Source: Putridiphycobacter sp965230485 (GTDB lineage: Bacteria; Bacteroidota; Bacteroidia; Flavobacteriales_D; Crocinitomicaceae). From it: DNA of 64,000 nucleotides. A program made the translations under genes and the position numbers. The notes under the pieces are model-generated. The model worked only from the letters and a program-made list of their open reading frames with translations, did no database searches and was not told where the DNA came from. Each line of letters starts with the position of its first letter. The first letter of the stretch is position 1. The DNA is taken from positions 930,001 to 994,000 of the forward strand of contig CBDDLA010000001.1 of NCBI GenBank assembly GCA_965230485.1, written 5' to 3'. Shown one piece after another: positions 18,068-25,897 of the stretch.

Positions 18068-18075
18068 TATATTTG
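18068..18075 (+). promoter_or_regulatory. -7 element upstream of Pmp3-domain lipoprotein
   Basis: TATATTTG matches TAnnTTTG exactly and predicts a leader of about 19 bases to the GTG at 18099. A TTG at 18041-18043 is 24 bases upstream, slightly too far for a normal -33 box. Confidence 0.5.
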
Positions 18076-18098
18076 AGTATTAACTTAAATCTATTATC

Positions 18099-18782
18099 GT
18101 GAAAAAGACAATTTCTTTTGGAGCAACATTGCTTATGCTAATTTTTATTATTGGGTCATGCGCCACTTCGAATGATGTAGCCAGTAATAAGTTTATTCAA
18201 AAAAGAAAATACCTGAGAGGCTATCATATTTCTTCAAAGCAATCTTTATTTAAAAAATCTAAACCAAAAAATCACTCCGAAGACTTTTTGGTAATGGATG
18301 ATTTGAGAAACGCACCAACGATAATTAATGGTGAAAAGTATAACCATCATTTTAATATAACTGAAGAAGAAGAAGAATCCCATGCTATTTTAGCTTTAAG
18401 TGAAGAGAAAACAAGTAAAAAGAAGATTAAAAATGTAACTAGTGAAAGACCACCATTAGAATCAACTGATTTAGGTTTATCGGCACCCAAAAAAAGTAAA
18501 ATTCAAAACATATATAAAAGACCGATTAGAAAAAACCTTAAAGAGTTAAAATCTAACGCTGATTCAAATTTAGAATTGTTAATCCTTGTCATTTTAGCTT
18601 TGATTCTTCCCCCATTAGCTGTTTATCTCTATGAGGGAGTTACCACAAGGTTTTGGATTGACCTTGTTTTAGCTCTTATTGGAATTGGAGTCGGATCAAT
18701 CCTCTTTGGCGCTGGTCTAATATATTTGGGTGCCTTATTAGCAGTTATTTATGCATTACTAATAGTATTAGAACTGATATAA
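18099..18782 (+). CDS. Lipoprotein-signal protein with C-terminal YqaE/Pmp3-type membrane domain
   Basis: A 227-residue protein starting with GTG. Residues 1-21 form a lipoprotein signal (FGATLLMLIFIIGSC), giving an N-terminal lipidated Cys21. A hydrophilic, Lys/Ser-rich segment (about 22-160) follows. The last 65 residues contain two or three hydrophobic helices with the pattern ALILPPLAVYLYEG, characteristic of the small YqaE/Pmp3 (UPF0057) membrane proteins. Stand-alone Pmp3 proteins are about 55 residues and are linked to membrane stress in other organisms. Here the domain is carried by a much longer protein; this arrangement is known from Bacteroidota annotations, but its function is not. 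Confidence 0.75.
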   Translation: MKKTISFGATLLMLIFIIGSCATSNDVASNKFIQKRKYLRGYHISSKQSLFKKSKPKNHSEDFLVMDDLRNAPTIINGEKYNHHFNITEEEEESHAILALSEEKTSKKKIKNVTSERPPLESTDLGLSAPKKSKIQNIYKRPIRKNLKELKSNADSNLELLILVILALILPPLAVYLYEGVTTRFWIDLVLALIGIGVGSILFGAGLIYLGALLAVIYALLIVLELI

Positions 18783-18791
18783 ATTGGTAAA

Positions 18792-19349
18792 CTAAGACTT
18801 TTTTAGCCTAGAAGGATTATCTCCTAAAAAGGCTTTCCAAGATCCTGACTTACCTTTATTATGCAAACCTACTCCACCTTGAAAATGATGACAAACTGCA
18901 GCTGCTAGGCCATCAGTTGCATCTAAATATTTAGGTAATTCTTTCATCTGAAGTAGTCGCATTAACATGGCAGCAACTTGTTCTTTAGATGCATTGCCAC
19001 TGCCTGTAATAGACTGTTTTATTTTTTTTGGTGCGTATTCTTCAAAAGGAATATTTCGGTTTAAAGCAGCAGCAATAGAAACGCCTTGCGCACGTCCCAG
19101 CTTTAACATAGATTGTACATTTTTTCCAAAAAAAGGAGCTTCAATAGCCATTATATCAGGTTTGTAATCTAATATTAATTGATCTACTCTTTCAAAAATG
19201 CGCTTTAACTTATCAGGATGGCTTTTTATTTTGCTAAGATGTATCACACCAAAACTTAACATTTTGAGTTTTTTTCCGTCTACTAGAATTACGCCATATC
19301 CCATTACAGAAGTGCCTGGATCAATCCCTAAAATAACTTGGTTCTTCAC
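18792..19349 (-). CDS. ruvC: RuvC, Holliday junction resolvase
   Basis: A 185-residue RuvC nuclease. The catalytic Asp is in LGIDPGTSVMGYG (Asp10), the Glu in MAIEAPFFGKN, and later acidic residues in LDATDGLAAAVCHH. It cuts Holliday junctions together with RuvAB during recombination. It lies 6 bases after sixA on the same strand, so the two are probably cotranscribed. The C-terminal tail past residue 160 is basic (KGKSGSWKAF). Confidence 0.95.
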   Translation of the reverse strand: MKNQVILGIDPGTSVMGYGVILVDGKKLKMLSFGVIHLSKIKSHPDKLKRIFERVDQLILDYKPDIMAIEAPFFGKNVQSMLKLGRAQGVSIAAALNRNIPFEEYAPKKIKQSITGSGNASKEQVAAMLMRLLQMKELPKYLDATDGLAAAVCHHFQGGVGLHNKGKSGSWKAFLGDNPSRLKKS

Positions 19350-19355
19350 AACAAA

Positions 19356-19826
19356 TTATAAGTTTTTTGGAGAAACAACCTCTAATAGTCTTCCTGAAGA
19401 CTGAGTAAAATGAGCGGTAGATTGAGCGTCAAATTCAATAATAGCAAGCGTCCCGGTAGATAATACTATATCAATATCTGTATAAAAATCAATTAACTCG
19501 GATAGGCCAAAATTATGCCCAACTACAAGAATATTCTTTGGTGTGACATGATGGTTAATGACATCATTAATTTTTGAGGAAGAAGCTAAGTATAAATCTT
19601 TAGTGTCATGCATCTCTTCAACATTTATATAATCATTAACAATATCGAAAGTTTGCATTGTGCGTTTTGCAGATGAAGTCAAAGCATATGCAATATCGTG
19701 TCCTATAAGAAATTTTCCAATTTTTTTGCTTTGCTTAAGTCCTTTACCAGATAGTTCTCTGTCATAATCTTTTTGATTTTCAATACTTTCCAAAGCTTTA
19801 CCATGACGTAACAAAAATAATTTCAT
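19356..19826 (-). CDS. sixA: SixA-like histidine phosphatase
   Basis: A histidine phosphatase-superfamily protein of about 156 residues. The catalytic signature LFLLRHGKALES is at the extreme N-terminus, with TSSAKRTMQT and VVGHNFGLSEL providing the other active-site Arg and His. SixA removes phosphate from phosphohistidine proteins; in E. coli it acts on the nitrogen phosphotransferase system. The start at 19826 is preferred to ATG 19862 because the RHG motif should begin within about ten residues, and because an exact -7 element lies at 19857-19850 inside the longer frame. Downstream is ruvC. Confidence 0.88.
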   Translation of the reverse strand: MKLFLLRHGKALESIENQKDYDRELSGKGLKQSKKIGKFLIGHDIAYALTSSAKRTMQTFDIVNDYINVEEMHDTKDLYLASSSKINDVINHHVTPKNILVVGHNFGLSELIDFYTDIDIVLSTGTLAIIEFDAQSTAHFTQSSGRLLEVVSPKNL

Positions 19827-19849
19827 AAAATTTCTATTTTCTTCCAACC

Positions 19850-19857
19850 CAAAGATA
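19850..19857 (-). promoter_or_regulatory. -7 element of sixA-ruvC
   Basis: On the minus strand this is TATCTTTG, an exact TAnnTTTG match, placing the transcription start about 19 bases before the sixA ATG at 19826. Confidence 0.5.
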
Positions 19858-19944
19858 AGCAATTACGTGTATGTAATTGATATTTCCTTAATAAGGTTAT
19901 GGGTTTTCCGTATTGAGGTGAATAACACTACTTAATCAAATATA

Positions 19945-19978
19945 CCGGCTTTCATTTTTTGAAAGTCGGTTGTTTTTT
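19945..19978 (+). terminator. Terminator-like hairpin upstream of the sigma factor gene
   Basis: CCGGCTTTCA (19945-19954) pairs with TGAAAGTCGG (19960-19969, one G-T wobble) around a 5-base T loop, and is followed by TTGTTTTTT. This is a normal intrinsic terminator for the plus strand, yet no plus-strand protein gene ends upstream of it: sixA runs the other way. It ends 17 bases before the sigma factor start. It could be an attenuator, or the 3' end of a short RNA from 19863-19978. Confidence 0.7.
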
Positions 19979-19994
19979 AGTAACTTTAGGTTAG

Positions 19995-20570
19995 ATGATA
20001 GATCAGGAAATCATAGATTTATGTCGCAAAAATGATCGTAAAGCACAAGAGAAGCTTTACGAGTGGTGTTACGTCAAATTGATGCCCATGTGTGCTCGAT
20101 ATCACAAAAATGAAGAAGATGCTCGTCATGTTCTTAACATAGGTTTTGTAAAAATTTGTAAAAACCTTGATAAATTAAAATCTGAAACACCTTTTGAGGC
20201 CTGGGCAAAAAGAATCATAAAGAATACCATCATTGATGAGTTTAGAAAGACTAAAAACTATCTAAAATTGATTGAAACGAAAGAGTTTGATCGAGAGTTA
20301 GAAGTGAAGTCATCAAAAGTTGAGAATTCAGTTTGGAGTAAACTTGAAACTGATGTCCTTATGGGAATGCTAAGAAAACTGCCAGATGTTTCTCGTAAAG
20401 TATTCAACCTTTACGTAATTGATGGCTACTCACACAAGGAAATTGGAAATTTATTGAGTATTTCTGATGGCACGTCTAAGTGGCATCTATCTAATGCTAG
20501 AAAAAAATTGCAAATTATGGTTAAGTCCTTAAATGCAGCAGAAGATCAAAGAATGTGGAGTAATGGATAG
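19995..20570 (+). CDS. ECF-type RNA polymerase sigma factor
   Basis: A 191-residue sigma-70 family protein with only regions 2 and 4, as in ECF factors. Region 2 includes the -10-recognising helix near FEAWAKRIIKNTIIDEFRK; region 4 includes LRKLPDVSRKVFNLYVIDGYSHKEIGNLLSISDGTSK-type helix-turn-helix elements (YSHKEIGNLLSISDGTSKWH). It should direct polymerase to a specific promoter set. It is the first gene of a four-gene operon; its stop overlaps the start of the next gene by 8 bases, the usual coupling of a sigma factor with its anti-sigma factor. Upstream is a terminator-like hairpin and no exact TAnnTTTG element (closest TAACTTTA at 19981-19988), consistent with control by another sigma factor or by itself. 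Confidence 0.9.
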   Translation: MIDQEIIDLCRKNDRKAQEKLYEWCYVKLMPMCARYHKNEEDARHVLNIGFVKICKNLDKLKSETPFEAWAKRIIKNTIIDEFRKTKNYLKLIETKEFDRELEVKSSKVENSVWSKLETDVLMGMLRKLPDVSRKVFNLYVIDGYSHKEIGNLLSISDGTSKWHLSNARKKLQIMVKSLNAAEDQRMWSNG

Positions 20571-22083
20571 TAGATTTAAAAATTTAGATAGTGAATTAAA
20601 CTTTGAGCCCAATAAAGGCCAAATGAAGTCTTTTTTTGAGGAGTTTGATGACATGATGCTTGATGATGCTTTTAGAGAAGCAGCTCAATCTGATAAATAT
20701 CCTTATTCAAGCTCATACTGGAGTAGTTTCTTGCTTCAGGAATCTGTTTTGACCCAAAATGAAAGCTTTAGCTCGGCTGCATTAGATTATAATACTAGTT
20801 ATAATCCAGCCTATTGGAATCAAGCACAACAGGCACTTGTTAATGAAGGTTTACATTACCAATATAAACCAGCATATTGGTCGGAGGCTGAAAAATTACT
20901 TACAAAGGTTGATAAAAGATTTTTCATTGCCAAGTGGACGGGTTTTGCAACAATTATTCTTTTTGTCGGACTTATAGCAGGTTACTTAAGCAATGATAAA
21001 TCGCTCAGAGGAATTAATGGATTAACGGTAGCTAAAGTAAAAAACTTTGAAAAAACGGCTAAAAAAATAAAGTTTAATGAACAACTCCGTTTTCATTATA
21101 AAAATGAAACTACAGATGTTGTGAGTAGTTCAGATGTAGCTAAACCCGTTAATCTTGCTAAGAATGTTGATATTCTTTACCTCAAAGAAAAGAGTGCAGC
21201 TAATAACTTAGCTGAAGTAAAAATAGAATCTGAAGGTCAATTACTAAATCATGATATTTCGCAAAACACCTCAATTAACTCTGAAACCTTAAATGTAAAA
21301 AATAATAGCCTGAACCTACCAGTCGATATTAGTGGACTTGCAACCAAAGCTAAAAATGAAAGAAATAAAAGTGCTGAGATTTGGAAAATTAATTCAGCTC
21401 CACTTCATCAAATTAGTCAGAATTTTAGTATTGAGAACCCTGAACCAATTAATGATATACAGTTAGATAATCCTCAAATCAGAAAGCCGGTCAGTTTCTA
21501 TTTAGTACCTCAAATTGGTATTGGTAATTCTTTCCACAACCCAAAAGATTACAGTTACCGCCTTGGAATTGATTTTGAGGCCCAATTTCAGAGAAAAAAT
21601 TTAAGTTACAGCTTAAGTACTGGTTTTGATTATGAGAACATAGACAACTACCTTTACAAAAGCTACATAAGAGTTTATGATAGATCTGGTGAATCACCAT
21701 TGTTGGGAACAGATTTCTCGATTCTTAACACTGTTAACTGGCAAAACTCTTTCTTAATTGGTTATCAACTCAGTAAATCATTTGTTTTAAAAGCTGGATT
21801 GAGCTATGATATGTATGTTGGAACAGTTGCCACTATGCAAAATAAACGTGGAGAAAAGTTAATACCTACCGATTCAAAATATATGATAGGAAGAAATGAT
21901 GAGTTTACAAATCACAATCTTAACATAATAAGTAAGTTAGAATTTAGATTAAATCGAAAAATTATTCTTACTGCATCAGGAGAATTTGGTTTAAGTAACA
22001 AACTTAATTCTAAGAATTATCCTTTACTTTTGCCAAATAAAAACAGGTGCCTCTTTTTTGGTTTAAAATATGTGCTTTTTTAA
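20563..22083 (+). CDS. Candidate dual membrane-spanning anti-sigma factor with outer-membrane barrel
   Basis: A 506-residue protein from ATG 20563, overlapping the sigma factor gene by 8 bases. Residues 1-120 are cytoplasmic in character and hold three YW motifs (residues 52, 84 and 105), the last two in Y-x-P-A-Y-W-x-x-A repeats 21 residues apart. A single membrane helix covers about 122-142 (TGFATIILFVGLIAGYL). A hydrophilic, Asn/Ser/Lys-rich linker follows to about 310. The C-terminal 190 residues show amphipathic strands (VPQIGIGNS, LSYSLSTGFDYE, NSFLIGYQLSKSFVLKAGLSY) and end in an aromatic residue (FFGLKYVLF), as outer-membrane barrels do. The order cytosolic domain, inner-membrane helix, periplasmic linker, outer-membrane barrel matches the Dma anti-sigma factors described in Bacteroides. 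The anti-sigma role here is inferred from context. Confidence 0.72.
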   Translation: MDSRFKNLDSELNFEPNKGQMKSFFEEFDDMMLDDAFREAAQSDKYPYSSSYWSSFLLQESVLTQNESFSSAALDYNTSYNPAYWNQAQQALVNEGLHYQYKPAYWSEAEKLLTKVDKRFFIAKWTGFATIILFVGLIAGYLSNDKSLRGINGLTVAKVKNFEKTAKKIKFNEQLRFHYKNETTDVVSSSDVAKPVNLAKNVDILYLKEKSAANNLAEVKIESEGQLLNHDISQNTSINSETLNVKNNSLNLPVDISGLATKAKNERNKSAEIWKINSAPLHQISQNFSIENPEPINDIQLDNPQIRKPVSFYLVPQIGIGNSFHNPKDYSYRLGIDFEAQFQRKNLSYSLSTGFDYENIDNYLYKSYIRVYDRSGESPLLGTDFSILNTVNWQNSFLIGYQLSKSFVLKAGLSYDMYVGTVATMQNKRGEKLIPTDSKYMIGRNDEFTNHNLNIISKLEFRLNRKIILTASGEFGLSNKLNSKNYPLLLPNKNRCLFFGLKYVLF

Positions 22084-22085
22084 TA

Positions 22086-23135
22086 ATGAAGATTAGTTTT
22101 TATATCGTCTTAATATCGTTTTTAGCTCTTGGTAGTTGCAAAAAGCTCGAAACTCCATTAACTGGAACTGAGAATATGGTACCAATATATAAAATGAGTG
22201 GACTTATAAATGGAGAGCAAACTGACTTCTTTGTAGATAATGATAGTGTTTTTATGAATTATGGCATTGAAAAACATCACAACATCTCATCATTTTACAC
22301 TGTTTTCGAGAATAAAGACAAAGAAACCTCTATAAAGTTTTCTATTACGACTGCTGAAAAGAACTATAATTTACAACAATTGCCAACTGAAGATAGATTA
22401 ATAAACTTTCTAGTTCATGAGGCCGGTACTTATAAACTTGGATTTGACAATCCTCCGCCAAACCCTCCTATTATTTTATACTTAGAAAACAATCAATTTA
22501 TCAGTGGTAACTCTATCACTTATAATGAGTACGGAATTTATGATTTAGAAGTTAAATTTAAGGGTCATAGCAACAGAACCTTTGTTCAAACCATAAATCA
22601 TGGTTTTAGTGAAGCTGAATCGGCAGATTTTGAACTGTACAATACTCAAGATGGTATTTATTATAGTTGTTACAATTCAGCCAATACTCACGAATGGTTT
22701 CTTGATGGTGATAAAATCGGAGACGAAATGAATGGGTTAATACTTACTAGTACAGGAATTCATACAATAACTCACAAAGAAACTGATCCTTGGGGAATTA
22801 CAAAGGAGTTTAGTCATATTTTCTATGTTAGTCAGGGCAAAATTAAATGGAAATTTAATACCGATTTGGAAAACGATATTTCAGAACATAATAATTATGA
22901 TCATATTGCAATCACTTATACTCAAAACGGTATCGATTATTCTTCCACACACACCAATCAAAATATTTTAAAAAAATTTCATATTAAAAACATTGAGTAT
23001 TTCAAGGAAAACGAAAATAATGATGTAATTTCGTTAAAATTTGATGCCATTTTTGACGTAACTTTAAATAGTGAGGATAATCAAAAGTTAGAATTGAAAA
23101 ATTTTAAAGGCACTTGTAAATACATACTTCAATGA
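22086..23135 (+). CDS. Lipoprotein with PKD-like segments, sigma-operon member
   Basis: A 349-residue lipoprotein from ATG 22086. Residues 1-17 form the signal (FYIVLISFLALGSC, lipidated Cys17). The mature part is beta-rich; segments around NSITYNEYGIYDLEVKFKG and GLILTSTGIHTITHKE resemble PKD/Ig-like strands. I cannot assign it to a named family. It starts 2 bases after the candidate anti-sigma gene and overlaps the next gene by 4 bases, so it is in the same transcription unit. Its position suggests that it works with the barrel protein at the outer membrane, or that it is a surface lipoprotein controlled by the sigma factor; neither can be shown from the sequence. The in-frame ATG at 22047 lies inside the preceding gene and is not used. 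Confidence 0.7.
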   Translation: MKISFYIVLISFLALGSCKKLETPLTGTENMVPIYKMSGLINGEQTDFFVDNDSVFMNYGIEKHHNISSFYTVFENKDKETSIKFSITTAEKNYNLQQLPTEDRLINFLVHEAGTYKLGFDNPPPNPPIILYLENNQFISGNSITYNEYGIYDLEVKFKGHSNRTFVQTINHGFSEAESADFELYNTQDGIYYSCYNSANTHEWFLDGDKIGDEMNGLILTSTGIHTITHKETDPWGITKEFSHIFYVSQGKIKWKFNTDLENDISEHNNYDHIAITYTQNGIDYSSTHTNQNILKKFHIKNIEYFKENENNDVISLKFDAIFDVTLNSEDNQKLELKNFKGTCKYILQ

Positions 23136-24226
23136 GAATTATAATCCTTATTTGTTGCGCTTTTATTGTCAAACCTATTTCTGCACAAATTACAGTAAGC
23201 TCCACTGATTTTGTTTCTGGTCAAGACACGGTTTTAATCTCCGAAGTGTTTGATTTTCAAAATATCAATTATCAGATAAGCGGTGCAAATCAAACTTGGG
23301 ATTTTACAGATGTTATAATAAACAGCCAAAGAATAGATACTTTTTACAATGTAGCCAGCGCTGGCTTTATTTATCAATTAATATTTAATAATGGCTTTTT
23401 AAACCCTGATTATAAAGCATCATACTATCAAAAAGCTGATATTGCGGACATACCAACAGGTGGACTGCCACTAGCCATTGAAAATCCAATATCTTTTGAA
23501 AAAGTATCATCTTCAAAATTTGAGCGTGTAGGTTATGGTGTAAATTTTAATGGCGTACCATTACCAATTACAGCTGATACTATTGATGTTCTTTTTGAAT
23601 TTCCAATGACATACCAAGATAATTGGACGTCTAACTCGTTCTTATCATTTGATTTAAACCCTGCATTTGATGCTAAATTTAAAAGACATCAAAACAGAGT
23701 TTCTGAAGTTGATGGTTATGGAACCATCATAACACCCTATGGAAGTTTTGATTGTATTAGGGTTAAATCAACTTTATCGTATATCGATTCATTTTACTTT
23801 GACCTTTTAGGTACTGGCAATGCATCTTGGTTTGGTATACCAACACAACCTGATATTCATTATAGATGGATTGCCAAAAATCAAAAAGTTCCAATTTTTT
23901 CAGTTAATGTAAATAGTGTGTTCGGCAATGAGACGATAACAAAAGTAGAATTTCGAGATAGTTATGGTGTGGCAAATATCCAGAAATTTGACAACTCATC
24001 AATCAACATATACCCTAATCCGGCAACTGACAATATCTTTATTACAGAAATTAAAGAGTTCGAAAAATTAGTCATTACAGATATAAACGGAAAGCAAATA
24101 TTGTCTGAAACTTTAGATCTGAAGAACACGCTAAATGTCAATGCTTCCGAATGGAAACCGGGAGTCTATATTATTCGCCTAATGAATAATGAAAAAAGCA
24201 TATCGAAAAAAGTTATTTTAAAGTAA
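23132..24226 (+). CDS. Exported protein with T9SS type A sorting domain
   Basis: A 364-residue secreted protein. Residues 1-18 form a signal peptide (IIILICCAFIVKPISA, then Q). The middle is a beta-rich domain without recognised catalytic motifs. The last 75 residues are a T9SS type A C-terminal domain: INIYPNPATDNIFI, then LVITDINGKQIL, WKPGVYIIRL and a basic KKVILK end. The domain directs export through the type IX system and attachment or release by the sortase PorU. It overlaps the lipoprotein gene by 4 bases (ATGA), so a T9SS substrate is encoded in the same operon as an ECF sigma factor and its candidate anti-sigma factor. rnpB follows 18 bases downstream with its own promoter. Confidence 0.85.
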   Translation: MRIIILICCAFIVKPISAQITVSSTDFVSGQDTVLISEVFDFQNINYQISGANQTWDFTDVIINSQRIDTFYNVASAGFIYQLIFNNGFLNPDYKASYYQKADIADIPTGGLPLAIENPISFEKVSSSKFERVGYGVNFNGVPLPITADTIDVLFEFPMTYQDNWTSNSFLSFDLNPAFDAKFKRHQNRVSEVDGYGTIITPYGSFDCIRVKSTLSYIDSFYFDLLGTGNASWFGIPTQPDIHYRWIAKNQKVPIFSVNVNSVFGNETITKVEFRDSYGVANIQKFDNSSINIYPNPATDNIFITEIKEFEKLVITDINGKQILSETLDLKNTLNVNASEWKPGVYIIRLMNNEKSISKKVILK

Positions 24227-24232
24227 ATCTTC

Positions 24233-24240
24233 TACTTTTG
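24233..24240 (+). promoter_or_regulatory. -7 element of rnpB
   Basis: TACTTTTG matches TAnnTTTG exactly and ends 4 bases before the first base of the P1 helix of RNase P RNA. Because the RNA 5' end can be placed from its own folding, this is the best internal calibration of promoter-to-start distance in the window. Confidence 0.7.
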
Positions 24241-24244
24241 TTTT

Positions 24245-24630
24245 GGAAAAAGCAAACTACTTTGTCGCTTCATTTATGAAGAGGAAAGTCTGAGCAGCAA
24301 AGGGTACCATACTTCCTAACGGGAAGGGTTCAATTGAATTTGAATACAGATAGTGCCGCAGAAATTTAAACTTCCTAAGTTGAAGCCAATTTATTTTAGC
24401 TTCAGCAGGTAAAGGTGAAAAGGTGTGGTAAGAGCGCACCGCCCACAAAGTGATTTGGTGGGGCTTGGTAAACCTTATGGGCTGAAACATCATGTAAACC
24501 AAGGTTTGAAACTTACCCGGTTGACTTGGAGGGTAGATGGATTGATTCCAAAAGTAATTTTGGAACTAGATAAATGACAAAGAATTTTAGTGATAAAATT
24601 ACAGAACTCGGCTTATCGGTTTGCTTTTTC
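24245..24630 (+). ncRNA. rnpB: RNase P RNA (class A)
   Basis: This RNA is the catalytic subunit of RNase P, which matures tRNA 5' ends. The ends pair to form P1: GGAAAAAGCAAAC at 24245 with GTTTGCTTTTTC at 24619-24630. The conserved cores are present: GAGGAAAGTC (24281 region), GTGCCGCAGAAA (24352 region), GGTAAGAGCGCACCGC (24427 region) and, near the 3' end, ACAGAACTCGGCTTAT (24601). The length of about 386 bases is normal. The 3' boundary is extended by a T-rich stretch that probably acts in termination. No protein frame crossing this region is real. Confidence 0.93.
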
Positions 24631-24667
24631 TTTTTTTATCTTTGCATTTTATCGATTTATAATTAAA

Positions 24668-25213
24668 ATGTCCTCCTCTCAAAAAAAAACGAAAAAGGTA
24701 ACAGAGTTAATTAACGCTTTACTCAAAAATGAATCTAAAATCCAAATTCAAGCGATAAAAGATTTAAAAATTCATGGTAATGAAACTGCTATTGAGCCTT
24801 TAGTAAAACTTTACGTCGAATCAAATAATAATGTTGTAAAGTCAGAAATTACAGATTTGCTCAACACTGTAAAATCAAATAACGTTCAAGGAGCAGTAAT
24901 CGATTGCCTGATGAATCCTGATTATGAATCAGCCTATCAAATGATTCTGAGTTCTATTTGGAATTCCAACTTAGATTATTCTGACTACTTAAACGAAATT
25001 GTAGAAACGGCGGTCAATGGTGATTTCATGTTAGCAATGGAATGCCTGACTATATTTGAAAACATGGATATTGTTTTGTCTGAAGAAAAAGTAATGCCAG
25101 CCTTGGTTACCATTAATCAGTATTTAAATGATAATCGTGGTGAAACATCTCCAAAACATAGCCTACTATCTGAAGTTGCAGTTTTCCTAAATCAAATTAA
25201 TCAATCGTTATAG
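24668..25213 (+). CDS. HEAT-repeat-like helical protein
   Basis: A 181-residue soluble protein with no signal peptide. It is entirely helical and has HEAT-like units, such as AIKDLKIHGNETAIEPLVKLYVESNNNVV followed by a second unit ending DLLNTVKSNN. Similar small HEAT-repeat proteins are found next to trmB in Bacteroidota, but their role is not known to me. The start is ATG 24668, because the frame upstream (24590) lies in rnpB. It is followed 3 bases later by trmB, so the two probably share a transcript. Confidence 0.7.
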   Translation: MSSSQKKTKKVTELINALLKNESKIQIQAIKDLKIHGNETAIEPLVKLYVESNNNVVKSEITDLLNTVKSNNVQGAVIDCLMNPDYESAYQMILSSIWNSNLDYSDYLNEIVETAVNGDFMLAMECLTIFENMDIVLSEEKVMPALVTINQYLNDNRGETSPKHSLLSEVAVFLNQINQSL

Positions 25214-25216
25214 ACT

Positions 25217-25897
25217 ATGGCAAAAAATAAACTACAACATTTTGCCGACATGAAAACTATGCCATTCGTATTTGAACCTAATACAAAAACTGTTATGGAT
25301 GATCAGTTTAATTTAAAGGGCAAATGGCATTCAGCTTTTTTTAAAAATAATGGTCCAATAATCGTTGAGTTAGGTTGTGGTAAAGGAGAATATACAGTTG
25401 AACTTGCAAAATTACACCCAGAAAACAATTATATTGGAATTGACATTAAAGGAGCAAGAATCTGGTACGGAGCAAATGAGGTTAGGCATAGAGAAATGAA
25501 AAACGTCAGTTTTGTAAGAACAAAGGTAGATTTTATCAATGCTATTTTTGATTTTGAAGAGATCGACGAAATTTGGCTAACATTTTCTGATCCGCAAAAA
25601 GAGAAACCGAGGAAAAGACTGACCTCAAGTATGTTTGTTGAGAGATACAAAAATATTCTAAAACCAAACGGAACAATTCATCTAAAAACAGACAGTGATT
25701 TACTTTACGAGTATACCATTGAAGAAATAGAAGAAAAAGGCTACGACTGTATCATTCAGTCTGATGATATATATCAAGACTTAATTCCAAATCTTAATTC
25801 TGACTTAGTTGAAAAGTTAAGTATTAAAACAAATTATGAAGAAATATTCTCGGCTAAGGGATATAGTATAAAATACTGTCAATTTAAAATTAACTAA
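25217..25897 (+). CDS. trmB: TrmB, tRNA (guanine-N7-)-methyltransferase
   Basis: A 226-residue SAM-dependent methyltransferase that makes m7G46 in the tRNA variable loop. The SAM-binding motif is VELGCGKGEYTVELA, followed by YIGIDIKGARIW, and the TrmB signature is in EIWLTFSDPQKEKPRKRLTS. The start ATG at 25217 gives the expected N-terminal basic segment. The stop is immediately followed by the ATG of the next gene, with no spacer. Confidence 0.94.
   Translation: MAKNKLQHFADMKTMPFVFEPNTKTVMDDQFNLKGKWHSAFFKNNGPIIVELGCGKGEYTVELAKLHPENNYIGIDIKGARIWYGANEVRHREMKNVSFVRTKVDFINAIFDFEEIDEIWLTFSDPQKEKPRKRLTSSMFVERYKNILKPNGTIHLKTDSDLLYEYTIEEIEEKGYDCIIQSDDIYQDLIPNLNSDLVEKLSIKTNYEEIFSAKGYSIKYCQFKIN

Noticed and set aside
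24257..24502. Minus-strand open frame of 81 codons in the rnpB region
   Set aside because: It lies wholly within RNase P RNA, whose conserved cores and paired ends are clear; the frame is incidental.
24590..24667. N-terminal extension of the helical protein upstream of ATG 24668
   Set aside because: The extension would run through the 3' end of rnpB and adds a spurious hydrophobic stretch; ATG 24668 follows rnpB and gives a normal soluble protein.
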